Notes: generated by a model not told the origin, from the sequence alone. A stretch of DNA of 8,506 nucleotides from Candidatus Zhuqueibacterota bacterium 4484_87 (GCA_002085355.1 NATN01000092.1:1-8506), one strand, 5' to 3'; numbered from the stretch's first letter, positions 1 to 6,838 are shown. A program made the numbers and translations.

Positions 1-350
1 GCGATGAGATATTTTCGCGAACCGTAATTTCCGTAGGGACCGGGCCACATGTCCCAGCCGGCTTTAGTGGAAATGATGAGTTCATCGCGATATGGGCGAA
101 GGTCTTTTTTCAAAATCGCGCCAAAAGTTTCCTCCGCGGATCCATAAGGCGGGCCATAATTATTCGCCAGATCAAAATGCGTAATTCCCAGATCAAACGC
201 CCGCAGAATCATTTTTCGGCTATTTTCAAAAACATTCACACCGCCAAAATTTTGCCATAATCCCAGCGAGACTGCCGGCAGCTTTATGCCGCTTCTACCG
301 CAGCGGCGATATTTCATCTCCTGATAGCGATTTTCGTTCGGTAAATACAT
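1..350 (-). CDS. gpr: Aldo/keto reductase, YghZ/Gpr type (L-glyceraldehyde-3-phosphate reductase-like), N-terminal part
   Basis: I translated this by hand. The frame opens at ATG 350..348 and runs off the window edge, giving about 116 residues of a family usually near 330-350. The start is set by a clean AGGAG at 363..359, 8 nt upstream. Motifs seen: LPAVSLGLWQNFG (residues 24-36), THFDLANNYGPPYGSAEE (57-74), and DELIISTKAGWDMWPGPYG (89-107). D60 and Y65 have the D-x4-Y spacing of the AKR catalytic tetrad, and K96 fits the catalytic lysine. The tetrad histidine lies beyond the window. From memory, this closely matches E. coli YghZ/Gpr, an NADPH-dependent cytosolic reductase of L-glyceraldehyde 3-phosphate linked to methylglyoxal tolerance, and the KCNAB-like AKRs. 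Family membership is secure; the substrate is inferred from similarity. It follows the sugar kinase by 123 nt, so co-transcription is possible but not shown. Confidence 0.88.
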   Translation of the reverse strand, partial: MYLPNENRYQEMKYRRCGRSGIKLPAVSLGLWQNFGGVNVFENSRKMILRAFDLGITHFDLANNYGPPYGSAEETFGAILKKDLRPYRDELIISTKAGWDMWPGPYGNYGSRKYLI

Positions 351-358
351 TCATTTAT

Positions 359-363
359 CTCCT
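359..363 (-). promoter_or_regulatory. Ribosome binding site (AGGAG) deciding the aldo/keto reductase start
   Basis: AGGAG on the minus strand, 8 nt before ATG 350. A second ATG at 354..352 is 4 nt closer but out of frame with the AKR motifs, so the downstream ATG is the real start. Confidence 0.8.
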
Positions 364-473
364 GATACCAAATTCTTCTTGCGCCTATCCGACTGGTTTC
401 CACCATAATTTTGGGTACTTAAGCTTGAGCAAATTCCAGGCATTTTCTATTAAAATTATTTGCCTTGAATAAA

Positions 474-1673
474 TTAAACTTCTTTAAAAAACTTGTCTCC
501 AGAGCCAAACCAGAGTTGATGTTCAGCATTCCATTTCCATTGATTTTCATCGAGCGAAATATTATATTTCGTCAATTTCTTTTCCCGTAACATTTGCGTT
601 GTCGCATCCCAGGATTTAATGCCGCTGATGGCGTCCAACTCGTGCAAATTCTGGTACCCGGTGCAATTGGCATAGTTCAGTGCAGCCTCCACATCTTTGC
701 CACGGGCGACTGCAGCCAAAAATCCGGCTATCGCAGAATCACCGGATCCGGTCGCACTGGCAATTTTTTCAATGCGAAAAGGCGGACTCCACAACTCACG
801 ATTTGACCAATTTTCTGCATTTTTCGGTACATCGTTTTTCGTCTGAATTTTTCCGCTGTAAAAATAAATTCCCTTATGCGCTGCTTTGAATGCAACCATT
901 TGCGCGCCCAGATCAAGGCACATCTTCGCCAGCCTCCTGTAGTCATCCTGTTCGATAAAATCAATTACATCGCGAATTCCGGCTTGTTTTTTAATCTGAA
1001 AATATTTTTCCTGTTCGAGCATGAAAAATATTTCCTCAATGCTGGGAAGAAAAATATCCACATCAGGGAGTACCCGTTCCAGAATTTTTTTCCACGGCGC
1101 TTTTCCGCTGGGACTGTCGGGATCCGGCAACGCCATGTCCAGGGAAGTCAGTGCACCCGTTTTTTTTGCAATTTGAAAAATTCTTTCCAGCTCCGCACCT
1201 TCGTCAGTATAGCATTTTGCCATAATGGGCGGATAGCCGAAATGAAACATTTTTGATTCGCTAATAATTTTTTCGTCCAGATCGCGGTGATCGAAATGAT
1301 TGTTCGCGCCAGGGTGATGCAAAAAAATGCGATCGATGCCTGGTGGCGCAATAGCAATTGTGTACGATGTGCGGTCTCTGGAAGATTTCGAGATACCAGA
1401 GGTAAAACCCTGATTCTCAAGAAGTGTTTCCACAATCGCACCGAATTGATCATCGCCGATTCGCGCCATGAATGCGACTTTCAAGCCCAATTTCGCCAGC
1501 GCAATGCCAGTGTTGGAAACAGGGCCGCCGGTACTCACCGCCGCCGTATCTACTTCAACTAATTTTCCTGGCTTAAAAAGGTCAGGTATTTCCCGGGCGC
1601 CGGTATCCGGTATTTTAGGAATGATATCCAGACAAATGTGTCCAGCAACCGTAATGTCAAATTGCTTGTCCAT
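474..1673 (-). CDS. PfkB/ribokinase-family carbohydrate kinase
   Basis: 399 residues, somewhat longer than the usual 300-350 of the family. The N-terminal strand DITVAGHICLDIIP (residues 6-19) is followed by the glycine-rich sugar-binding segment STGGPVSNTGIALAKLG (47-63, with GG 49-50 and N54) and then ARIGDDQFG (70-78). HHPGANNHF (119-127) resembles the HxPGAN segment of ribokinase-like enzymes. Near the C-terminus, SATGSGDSAIAGFLA (306-320) is the PfkB signature 2 anion hole. D312 is the expected catalytic base, and S310 replaces the usual alanine of GAGD. It should transfer phosphate from ATP to a hydroxyl of a sugar or related small molecule in the cytoplasm. The extra length lies mainly around residues 215-300, between the F-L-P-S-x-E-E segment (208-214) and the signature. 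Start ATG 1673 has only a modest GGG 7 nt upstream. It lies 58 nt behind the HAD gene and is probably co-transcribed with it. The substrate cannot be assigned. Confidence 0.92.
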   Translation of the reverse strand: MDKQFDITVAGHICLDIIPKIPDTGAREIPDLFKPGKLVEVDTAAVSTGGPVSNTGIALAKLGLKVAFMARIGDDQFGAIVETLLENQGFTSGISKSSRDRTSYTIAIAPPGIDRIFLHHPGANNHFDHRDLDEKIISESKMFHFGYPPIMAKCYTDEGAELERIFQIAKKTGALTSLDMALPDPDSPSGKAPWKKILERVLPDVDIFLPSIEEIFFMLEQEKYFQIKKQAGIRDVIDFIEQDDYRRLAKMCLDLGAQMVAFKAAHKGIYFYSGKIQTKNDVPKNAENWSNRELWSPPFRIEKIASATGSGDSAIAGFLAAVARGKDVEAALNYANCTGYQNLHELDAISGIKSWDATTQMLREKKLTKYNISLDENQWKWNAEHQLWFGSGDKFFKEV

Positions 1674-1731
1674 AGGTTTTCCCGATATCTTTTGTTAATA
1701 GTCGGATTATATTTGATTTTGTTTTCTCTGT

Positions 1732-3135
1732 CTATATCAGATCTTCAATTGTATTATTGGTGAGAAAAAAATTGTGAATTGCCATTGCCTCGGGCAATCC
1801 GCCATGCAAAATATAACTCGCATAGGTGAGCTCATGCCCTTTCGTATCGGCAAATGGCACAGCAACGCACAGCCCGATGCCGGCGGCACGAATGGCGATA
1901 GTCCCTGACTCGCTGTCCTCAAATCCAATCACATTATCATAGTCTCTTTTATCAATTCCCAGACGATGAAGCGCCAGACTATACAAATCCCGGTGAGGCT
2001 TCAGACGAATTTCGCTGGAATCGGAAGCAGTAATCACTTCATCAAAAACAGAAGCGTAATTGTTAAATTTATCGATCACAATTTTTTTGATATTTTCACT
2101 TACTCGCCAATTTCGCACTTCTTTCCGCATCACTTCAAACACCTGAGTCAACACAATATCTGCTTCGTAAAAAATCGATGATGTCACCACTGCGGTTTTG
2201 ACAGGATTCAACTGAAAATATTTTCCGATGGATTTCAATTCTTCCTGTAATTTTTCCATCTTCTCATTATGAATCTCAATGGACGAATTTCTTTCAAGAC
2301 TTGCAACTAGATCATCAGCGAGCAGCATTAATTCTTCTCCTAACCAGCCTTTGATTGTCGCCAGAAAAATCGCTACTCCGGGCATAGGTTCAATGAAACT
2401 TTTGTGTCCTGCAGGAATGAGCTCTGTCAAATCCGCTGTGTCGTTATTTTCAATTTTGAATAAAATTTCATGATAGCGCTGGTAATAAACCTCAATTGCA
2501 GCTCGAACCAGGTCATTGAATGATTTGAGATCAATTTTCTTCGTCCAATTTTGAAAATCTTTTTCCAATTCTTCAGGGAAAAATATCTTCGTCGATCTCT
2601 TTGCGTTTTCAAACCAACGGGCAACACGTGGATCGGAAACCACATTTTCAACGCCGAAGTATTTCAAATTCGCCAGAGCCTCTCTCTTCCGTCCTTTGTC
2701 ACGTCCGAACGCAAGAGAGAGCAAGCTGGTGCGCAAATAGGCTCTGCGAAAAAATTTCAAATCCAGATCAGCATTGTACGTGCGAATGAGATATTCCACG
2801 TGCTTGGTCGTGCTGTTTCCGATGATGTGGGGATAATCTTTTTCGTGATCCAGGCCTTTCCAGTCATCTTTATGCATTCGCCCGGTAAAACATCGCACCA
2901 TGTATTCCAACGAATGCAGACAAAGCGCCTCGGTCGTGGTAGTTGTCCCGTCCATGTCCTGCACCACAGCGACGATCTTTTTTCTCGGATCAGTTATTTT
3001 CGGCGCCAGCGGGCAAATGTCGAAACCCGCAAAAATGTAATTCGGGTTTTCAATAGCGACAAATTCCTGCCCCAGATGCGGGATTAGTTCCGCAGCGCGC
3101 CTTGAAGTCAGAATTTTTTTGTTTTGTTCAGTCAT
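1732..3135 (-). CDS. HAD-superfamily hydrolase (beta-phosphoglucomutase/phosphatase-like) with very large cap insertion
   Basis: All four HAD motifs are visible. Motif I is VVQDMDGTTTTTE (57-69), with nucleophile D60 and acid/base D62. Motif II is VVTSS (316-320). Motif III is K379 in LKPHRDLY. Motif IV is VIGFEDSESGTIAIRAAGIG (402-421), with E406 and D407. The FEDSxxG form and the long C1-position insertion point to subfamily I, the beta-PGM/phosphoglycolate-phosphatase side. Typical members have 210-250 residues; this one has 467. About 250 residues sit between motifs I and II, and there is a 50-residue leader before motif I. The five threonines after the DxDG use mixed codons. Expected role: hydrolysis or transfer of phosphate on a small cytosolic phosphometabolite. 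Start ATG 3135 has only a weak purine-rich stretch upstream. A strong promoter lies about 75 nt upstream and the PfkB kinase follows, so this is likely the first gene of a two- or three-gene unit. The substrate is unknown. Confidence 0.9.
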   Translation of the reverse strand: MTEQNKKILTSRRAAELIPHLGQEFVAIENPNYIFAGFDICPLAPKITDPRKKIVAVVQDMDGTTTTTEALCLHSLEYMVRCFTGRMHKDDWKGLDHEKDYPHIIGNSTTKHVEYLIRTYNADLDLKFFRRAYLRTSLLSLAFGRDKGRKREALANLKYFGVENVVSDPRVARWFENAKRSTKIFFPEELEKDFQNWTKKIDLKSFNDLVRAAIEVYYQRYHEILFKIENNDTADLTELIPAGHKSFIEPMPGVAIFLATIKGWLGEELMLLADDLVASLERNSSIEIHNEKMEKLQEELKSIGKYFQLNPVKTAVVTSSIFYEADIVLTQVFEVMRKEVRNWRVSENIKKIVIDKFNNYASVFDEVITASDSSEIRLKPHRDLYSLALHRLGIDKRDYDNVIGFEDSESGTIAIRAAGIGLCVAVPFADTKGHELTYASYILHGGLPEAMAIHNFFLTNNTIEDLI

Positions 3136-3156
3136 TTCTTTCAGAAGATTGTGTGA

Positions 3157-3198
3157 TACAGCCAGATGCAGAATATTTAATCAACTTTACCGCCAGAT
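3157..3198 (-). repeat. Near-perfect 11-nt direct repeat in the HAD leader
   Basis: ATCTGGCGGTA (3198..3188) and ATCTGGCTGTA (3167..3157) on the minus strand differ at one position and start 31 nt apart, close to three helical turns. They fall just downstream of the predicted transcription start. This could be a paired regulator-binding site or chance. Confidence 0.4.
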
Positions 3199-3209
3199 AT
3201 CGATTTGTC

Positions 3210-3238
3210 AATATAACTAATAAATTCAATGTTGTCAA
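3210..3238 (-). promoter_or_regulatory. Sigma70-type promoter for the HAD-PfkB unit
   Basis: On the minus strand: TTGACA (3238..3233), a 17-nt spacer, then TATATT (3215..3210). The -35 is perfect, the -10 matches 5 of 6 and the spacing is ideal. The predicted start of transcription is near 3203, leaving a leader of roughly 68 nt before ATG 3135. This is the best promoter match found in the non-coding parts of the window. It supports separating the metabolic unit from the chemotaxis unit. Confidence 0.65.
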
Positions 3239-3314
3239 TGAAAAAACGGCGCTTTGAAAAATTGAATATTTTCATTGCTTCCAGAAAGTAGTCCCAATAG
3301 AACAATCCGTGGCC

Positions 3315-3342
3315 ATCATAATTTTGTATTGAAAATTATGAT
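3315..3342. repeat. Perfect 11-bp AT-rich inverted repeat
   Basis: ATCATAATTTT (3315-3325) and AAAATTATGAT (3332-3342) are exact reverse complements around a 6-nt loop, GTATTG. It lies 72 nt beyond the cheD stop and about 77 nt upstream of the -35 of the HAD promoter. No T-run follows on either strand and the stem holds only one G:C pair, so it is not a classical intrinsic terminator. It could be an operator or an mRNA 3' structure. Confidence 0.6.
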
Positions 3343-3414
3343 AGATGCTGTCAGTGAAAAGATGAAGTCAGAATTTGAAGATTGATTTTTTTAACGAAGG
3401 TTGGCTTGGTAAAT

Positions 3415-3918
3415 TTATGCTCGCTTTTTAGCTTTGACGATCTTTTTTACGAGAACCACACCGGTGCTGGTGTTGAATTTGATTCTGCGACCAAAAATTC
3501 CACCAACATCAGACGCAACAATGGGAATTTTTTTACTTTCCAGATATTCCTTTGCCAGAGCGATATTTTTCAGTCCAATGTGTTTTTCATTGTTGGCACT
3601 TTGCAAAATAGCAGCGCCTCCGAAAATTTTCGCGCGTAAATTTTCAATGTTACAGCCTTTACGCAGTATCTTCTCAATCAATTTTTCAATAGCAATATTG
3701 CCATATTTGGGAGATGCAAGTCCCAAGCCATTCCAGAAAGGTAGCAAAAAATGATTGATCCCGCCGATTTTGCGCGCTGGATCCCACAAACACACTGAGA
3801 CGCACGAGCCCAAAATAGTGGTCACCCAGTGGGACTCACCGGAAACGAAAATATTACCCGGAAATAAAAAATGCTCTTTACTCTCCTCAATCTGTCTCGC
3901 TGATTTCTGCATCTTCAT
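3415..3918 (-). CDS. cheD: Chemoreceptor glutamine deamidase CheD
   Basis: CheD hydrolyses specific glutamine side chains of methyl-accepting chemotaxis proteins to glutamate, making methylation sites and tuning receptor output. Numbering from the start chosen here (167 residues): TTILGSCVSVCLWDP (33-47) and GGINHFLLP (52-60) carry the catalytic triad T33, C39 and H56. The T-to-C spacing (6) and C-to-H spacing (17) match Thermotoga maritima CheD (T21, C27, H44). AKIFGGA (96-102) and DVGGIFGRRIKFNTSTG (137-153) are further family signatures. The frame is open up to ATG 3948, but family alignment and an AAGAAGGG element 10 nt upstream favour ATG 3918 (ATG 3912 is also possible). With that start the gene overlaps the end of the kinase-like gene by 32 nt, implying translational coupling. 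Its partner in other species, CheC, is not in the window. Several glutamines in the receptor's first methylation helix, six genes upstream, are plausible substrates. Confidence 0.93.
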   Translation of the reverse strand: MKMQKSARQIEESKEHFLFPGNIFVSGESHWVTTILGSCVSVCLWDPARKIGGINHFLLPFWNGLGLASPKYGNIAIEKLIEKILRKGCNIENLRAKIFGGAAILQSANNEKHIGLKNIALAKEYLESKKIPIVASDVGGIFGRRIKFNTSTGVVLVKKIVKAKKRA

Positions 3919-4750
3919 AAATCCACAACCCTTCTTCATCAACCACATCGTCGGTTATCTGATCCTGATAAATATCCTGAGGCAAAATAATTTCAAACGT
4001 GCTGCCTTGATTAGGCACGCTCGTCACGGCAATTGTACCGCCGAGCAATTCAACCAAACTTTTTGCCACTGAAAGCCCCAGTCCCAAGCCGTGAAATTTC
4101 TTTTCCGTCCCTGTATCAAGTTGCACGAACCTGTCAAAGATTCTTTCCTGGTCAGCAACATCAATTCCCAGTCCGGAATCTTCCACTGCAATGTGCAAAT
4201 ATTCGTTTTCATCCAGACTTGTTTTCACAACTGCTTCGGAGCCGGGTTCGCTGAACTGAATCGCATTTGCAATCAGACAATTGAGCACCAACCGCAATTT
4301 ATCCGCATCAGTGATAATATGATGCTTTTCCGGTGGAATGTCATTTTCAAACCTGATCGTGACTCCTTTTTCGGCGCTGTTCTCCTGAAAATCAGTCAGG
4401 GTCTGGGAAAGCAGTTCAACAATTTGCACCTTGCCCATCTCTGCAAACAGTTCCCCTGCCTCCAAATCTGCTGCCGTAAAAATTGTTGACAACTGCACGC
4501 TTAGAAAAAAAGCTTCTTTATAAATCATGCTTCCCAATTTTTGTGCATTGCCGGTATTCGATTCTTCTGCCTGTTTGAGTAGCTGCGACAGCCCCAAGAT
4601 TGAAGTTAACGGGTTGTTTATCTCATTACGGATATCGGAAAGAAATTGACTTTTCAACCGTTCCGAATCCAGAAGTTTCTCATTCAGTTTTTTCAATTCT
4701 TCTGTCGTCGGCTGCAACTTTTTGACTTGTTCCTCTGTCAACGGATCCAT
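3887..4750 (-). CDS. Histidine-kinase-like protein (degenerate HisKA plus HATPase_c) lacking the H-box histidine
   Basis: 287 residues with no transmembrane segment and no recognisable sensor domain. A short coiled-coil-like lead (about 8-35) runs into a HisKA-like helix, KSQFLSDIRNEINNPLTSI (33-51). Compared with the usual F-L-x-x-x-S-H-E-L-R-T-P-L, the phospho-accepting His is N42 (AAT, 4627..4625). The HATPase_c domain looks intact: N-box NAIQF (162-166), G1 box DSGLGI (191-196), F-box RIFDRFVQ (203-210), and G2 box FHGLGLGLSVAKSLVELLGG (219-238). ATP binding is therefore expected, but classical autophosphorylation is not. The last 30 residues form an acidic tail. The start at ATG 4750 is supported by AAGG 7 nt upstream. 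It sits 22 nt after cheB and overlaps cheD, so it is embedded in the chemotaxis operon. It is not CheA: there is no Hpt, P2 or CheW-like P5 domain. Possible roles are an ATP-sensing scaffold, or a kinase or phosphatase partner acting on the CheB receiver. The role is inference. Confidence 0.85.
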   Translation of the reverse strand: MDPLTEEQVKKLQPTTEELKKLNEKLLDSERLKSQFLSDIRNEINNPLTSILGLSQLLKQAEESNTGNAQKLGSMIYKEAFFLSVQLSTIFTAADLEAGELFAEMGKVQIVELLSQTLTDFQENSAEKGVTIRFENDIPPEKHHIITDADKLRLVLNCLIANAIQFSEPGSEAVVKTSLDENEYLHIAVEDSGLGIDVADQERIFDRFVQLDTGTEKKFHGLGLGLSVAKSLVELLGGTIAVTSVPNQGSTFEIILPQDIYQDQITDDVVDEEGLWIYEDAEISETD

Positions 4751-4756
4751 TTTTTT

Positions 4757-4761
4757 ACCTT
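4757..4761 (-). promoter_or_regulatory. Ribosome binding site (AAGGT) of the kinase-like gene
   Basis: AAGGT on the minus strand in the 22-nt gap after cheB. AAGG ends 7 nt before ATG 4750 and supports that start. Confidence 0.65.
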
Positions 4762-4772
4762 GAATAATATTT

Positions 4773-5876
4773 TTATTTATAGATCATTTTAAACATTTCT
4801 TCGGGAATTTTTTCAAGCGGCACCACTTTATCCACACAATTCAATTTTATCGCTTCTCTGGGCATTCCAAAAACAACGCAGGATTTCTCATCCTGAGCAA
4901 TTGTTTTTGCGCCCGCTTGCTTCATTTCCAACAGCCCTCTGGCGCCATCATCGCCCATACCTGTCATAATAATTCCGATGGCATTTTCCCCGACATATCT
5001 CGCTGCTGAACGAAACAGAACATCCACCGATGGTCTGTGACGATTCACCAGGGGGCCTTTTTTGACTTCGACGTAATAATTTTCTCCGCTATTTTTGATG
5101 AGCAAATGACTATCACCGCGCGCGATATATGCAGTGCCGGGCTTCACAATATCTCCGTTTTTAGCCTCCCTGACCTCAATTCGGCATTTTCTGTTCAACC
5201 GCTGTGCGAACGAAAATGTAAAATTTTCCGGCATGTGCTGAACAATCACAATGCCCGGCGTTAATTCAGGTAGCGGAGTAAGAAATCTTTCAAGCGCCAC
5301 TGTTCCACCGGTTGAAGCACCGATCACAATGATTTTTTGTTTTATTTCCTTAAATGATTTTCCTGATAAATTTTTATTTAACACCGCATCTGCTGCAAAT
5401 TTTTCATTTTGGCGAATATGAGATTGTCTGCCAATTTTTGCCAGATATGCCGCATGCACAGAATCACAAACCTGAATCTGAAATTCAGTTAAATCGAGAC
5501 CAGATAAAATTCTTGGTTTCCCGATGACCTCCACAGCACCCAATTCAAACGCCCGTAGAGCTTTGGAAGAACCTTCTGGCGTATGACTGGAAATTACTAC
5601 CACCGGTATGGGATGTTGATCCATTATCTTTTTCAAAAAAATTAGCCCGTCCATACGAGGCATTTCCAGATCGAGCGTAATCACATCAGGAGCATTTTTC
5701 TTGATTTTCTGAACCGCAATGTAGGGGTCAGCCGCGGTATTGACAACTTCAATCTCCGGGTCATTTTCAAAAATATCTTTCAATTTTTTTCTTGCCAAAG
5801 CCGAATCATCAACAATGAGAATTTTTATTCTTTTTTCTCCGGTTCCCCTTGCCGTTTTTTGTGAAAATTGACTCAT
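4773..5876 (-). CDS. cheB: Chemotaxis response regulator and protein-glutamate methylesterase CheB
   Basis: CheB removes methyl groups from receptor glutamyl methyl esters, and many CheBs also deamidate glutamine. The N-terminal receiver domain (about 17-140) has KILIVDDS (18-25) with acidic D23/D24, phosphorylation site D69 in TLDLEMPRMDG (67-77), conserved S96/S97 and K120 in GKP. A linker of about 40 residues leads to the catalytic domain (about 180-365). There the triad is S188 in IVIGASTGG (183-191), H214 in VQHMP (212-216) and D310 in IIMTGMGDDGARGL (302-315). All key residues are present and the 367-residue length is normal, so the enzyme should be active and switched on by receiver phosphorylation. 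Residues 1-15 form a short extra leader. ATG 5876 has an AAAGG element 9 nt upstream. It lies 40 nt after cheR, in the usual cheR-cheB pairing. Confidence 0.97.
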   Translation of the reverse strand: MSQFSQKTARGTGEKRIKILIVDDSALARKKLKDIFENDPEIEVVNTAADPYIAVQKIKKNAPDVITLDLEMPRMDGLIFLKKIMDQHPIPVVVISSHTPEGSSKALRAFELGAVEVIGKPRILSGLDLTEFQIQVCDSVHAAYLAKIGRQSHIRQNEKFAADAVLNKNLSGKSFKEIKQKIIVIGASTGGTVALERFLTPLPELTPGIVIVQHMPENFTFSFAQRLNRKCRIEVREAKNGDIVKPGTAYIARGDSHLLIKNSGENYYVEVKKGPLVNRHRPSVDVLFRSAARYVGENAIGIIMTGMGDDGARGLLEMKQAGAKTIAQDEKSCVVFGMPREAIKLNCVDKVVPLEKIPEEMFKMIYK

Positions 5877-5916
5877 GGTAGCGTGCCTTTAAAATTGGAT
5901 TTGCTTCGTACAACAA

Positions 5917-6771
5917 TTAAGCTTTGCGATAGACTTTAGGCCTGACCATTTCAAACGACAGCCCGCAATTAATCATCGTTTCAGAATGCCCAAGAAACAG
6001 AAATCCACCCGGAGCTAAATGTTTATAAAATTTTCGGAATAGTTCGATTTGCGTTTCCTGATCAAAATAGATTATCACATTGCGGCAAAAAATGATGTCA
6101 AACGTGCGGTCCATGAAATTTTCTTTCGCCATTAAATTATGTTGACGGAACTTCACTTTCGCTCTGATTTCCGGAACAATCCGCACAACTTCATCCTGTT
6201 GCAACTTGCTCTTGAGCAGATATTTTTTTCTCAACTGCATTTTAATGAATGCAATCTGCTTTTTGCTATAAATCGCCAGTCGGGCATGTTGCAGCACTTT
6301 TCGAGACAGATCCGTCGCCAGAATTTCGTAATCAAAATCATGGTGATGCTCCAGAAACTCACTGACTGTCATGGCAATAGAATAGGGTTCTTCGCCAGTG
6401 GAACAACCAGCGCTCCATATATTGAAAAATTTTGCATCATTGCGTTTTTTATCAGCTAACTCAGGGAGTACGACCTCCAGCAAAAAATTGAACTGTTCCG
6501 GTTCTCGAAAAAATTCAGTTTTATTGGTAGTCACTTCATCGATCATGAGCAAAATTTCATCTTTTCCCTGTTTGCTGAAAATGAAGTTGACATATTCCTG
6601 AAATGTCGTATGACCAAGATCGCGCAATCGCTTTTGCAATCGTGATTGCAGCATTAGTTTTTTAGAAGAAGGCATTTTAATGCCGAACTCATCCTCAATG
6701 AATTTTCCCAATCGCATAAAATCATTTTCAGACATTTTTCGGTTTTCAATCGCTGAAAGTCTGCTTTTCAT
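5917..6771 (-). CDS. cheR: Chemotaxis protein methyltransferase CheR
   Basis: CheR transfers methyl groups from S-adenosylmethionine to receptor glutamates and opposes CheB. The helical N-terminal domain (about 14-95) ends in the signature TTNKTEFFRE (81-90). The SAM-binding fold follows with NIWSAGCSTGEEPYSIA (117-133), acidic D154 in LATDLS (151-156), IIFCRNVIIYFD (226-237) and GGFLFLGHSE (255-264). The beta-subdomain region around 168-208 is present, but its loop lacks the glycines I recall from E. coli CheR, so docking to a C-terminal receptor pentapeptide may differ here. At 284 residues the length is normal. The start is taken at ATG 6771, which has only a purine-rich GAAAG upstream; ATG at 6735..6733 (residue 13) is an alternative. 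It follows cheW by 67 nt. Confidence 0.97.
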   Translation of the reverse strand: MKSRLSAIENRKMSENDFMRLGKFIEDEFGIKMPSSKKLMLQSRLQKRLRDLGHTTFQEYVNFIFSKQGKDEILLMIDEVTTNKTEFFREPEQFNFLLEVVLPELADKKRNDAKFFNIWSAGCSTGEEPYSIAMTVSEFLEHHHDFDYEILATDLSRKVLQHARLAIYSKKQIAFIKMQLRKKYLLKSKLQQDEVVRIVPEIRAKVKFRQHNLMAKENFMDRTFDIIFCRNVIIYFDQETQIELFRKFYKHLAPGGFLFLGHSETMINCGLSFEMVRPKVYRKA

Positions 6772-6838
6772 CTTTCTTTCAAGTTTAAAATTCTGTATTG
6801 CGAATTTATTTAATAATCATCAGAAATTTAGGGGGAAA

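Larger units (their letters stand above)
3136..3414. other. Intergenic region between cheD and the HAD gene (279 nt)
   Basis: This is the largest gene-free stretch here. It contains the inverted repeat at 3315-3342, a weaker palindrome at 3255-3274 (TGAAAA/TTTTCA, 8-nt loop), the promoter at 3238..3210 and the leader repeats at 3157-3198. I see no credible small gene, no tRNA-like fold and no intrinsic terminator for the chemotaxis operon. Confidence 0.7.

Noticed and set aside
2920..2955. Five consecutive threonine codons after HAD motif I as a slippage-prone microsatellite
   Set aside because: The codons are mixed (ACA, ACT, ACC, ACG, ACC), so there is no simple repeat at DNA level that would drive phase variation.
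2551..3087. A 178-codon open frame on the plus strand inside the HAD gene
   Set aside because: It lies wholly antisense to a gene with all four HAD motifs, its translation shows no recognisable domain, and no promoter or ribosome site supports it.
3315..3342. The inverted repeat as an intrinsic terminator of the chemotaxis operon
   Set aside because: The stem is almost entirely A:T and no run of T follows on the minus strand.
3919..3948. A 10-residue N-terminal extension of CheD
   Set aside because: The residues are unlike CheD, the overlap with the kinase-like gene would grow to 62 nt, and the start at 3918 has a better upstream purine-rich element.
6772..6838. An internal promoter between cheW and cheR
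   Set aside because: TTGATT occurs near the cheW stop, but no acceptable -10 is found at 16-18 nt; the gap looks like plain AT-rich spacer.
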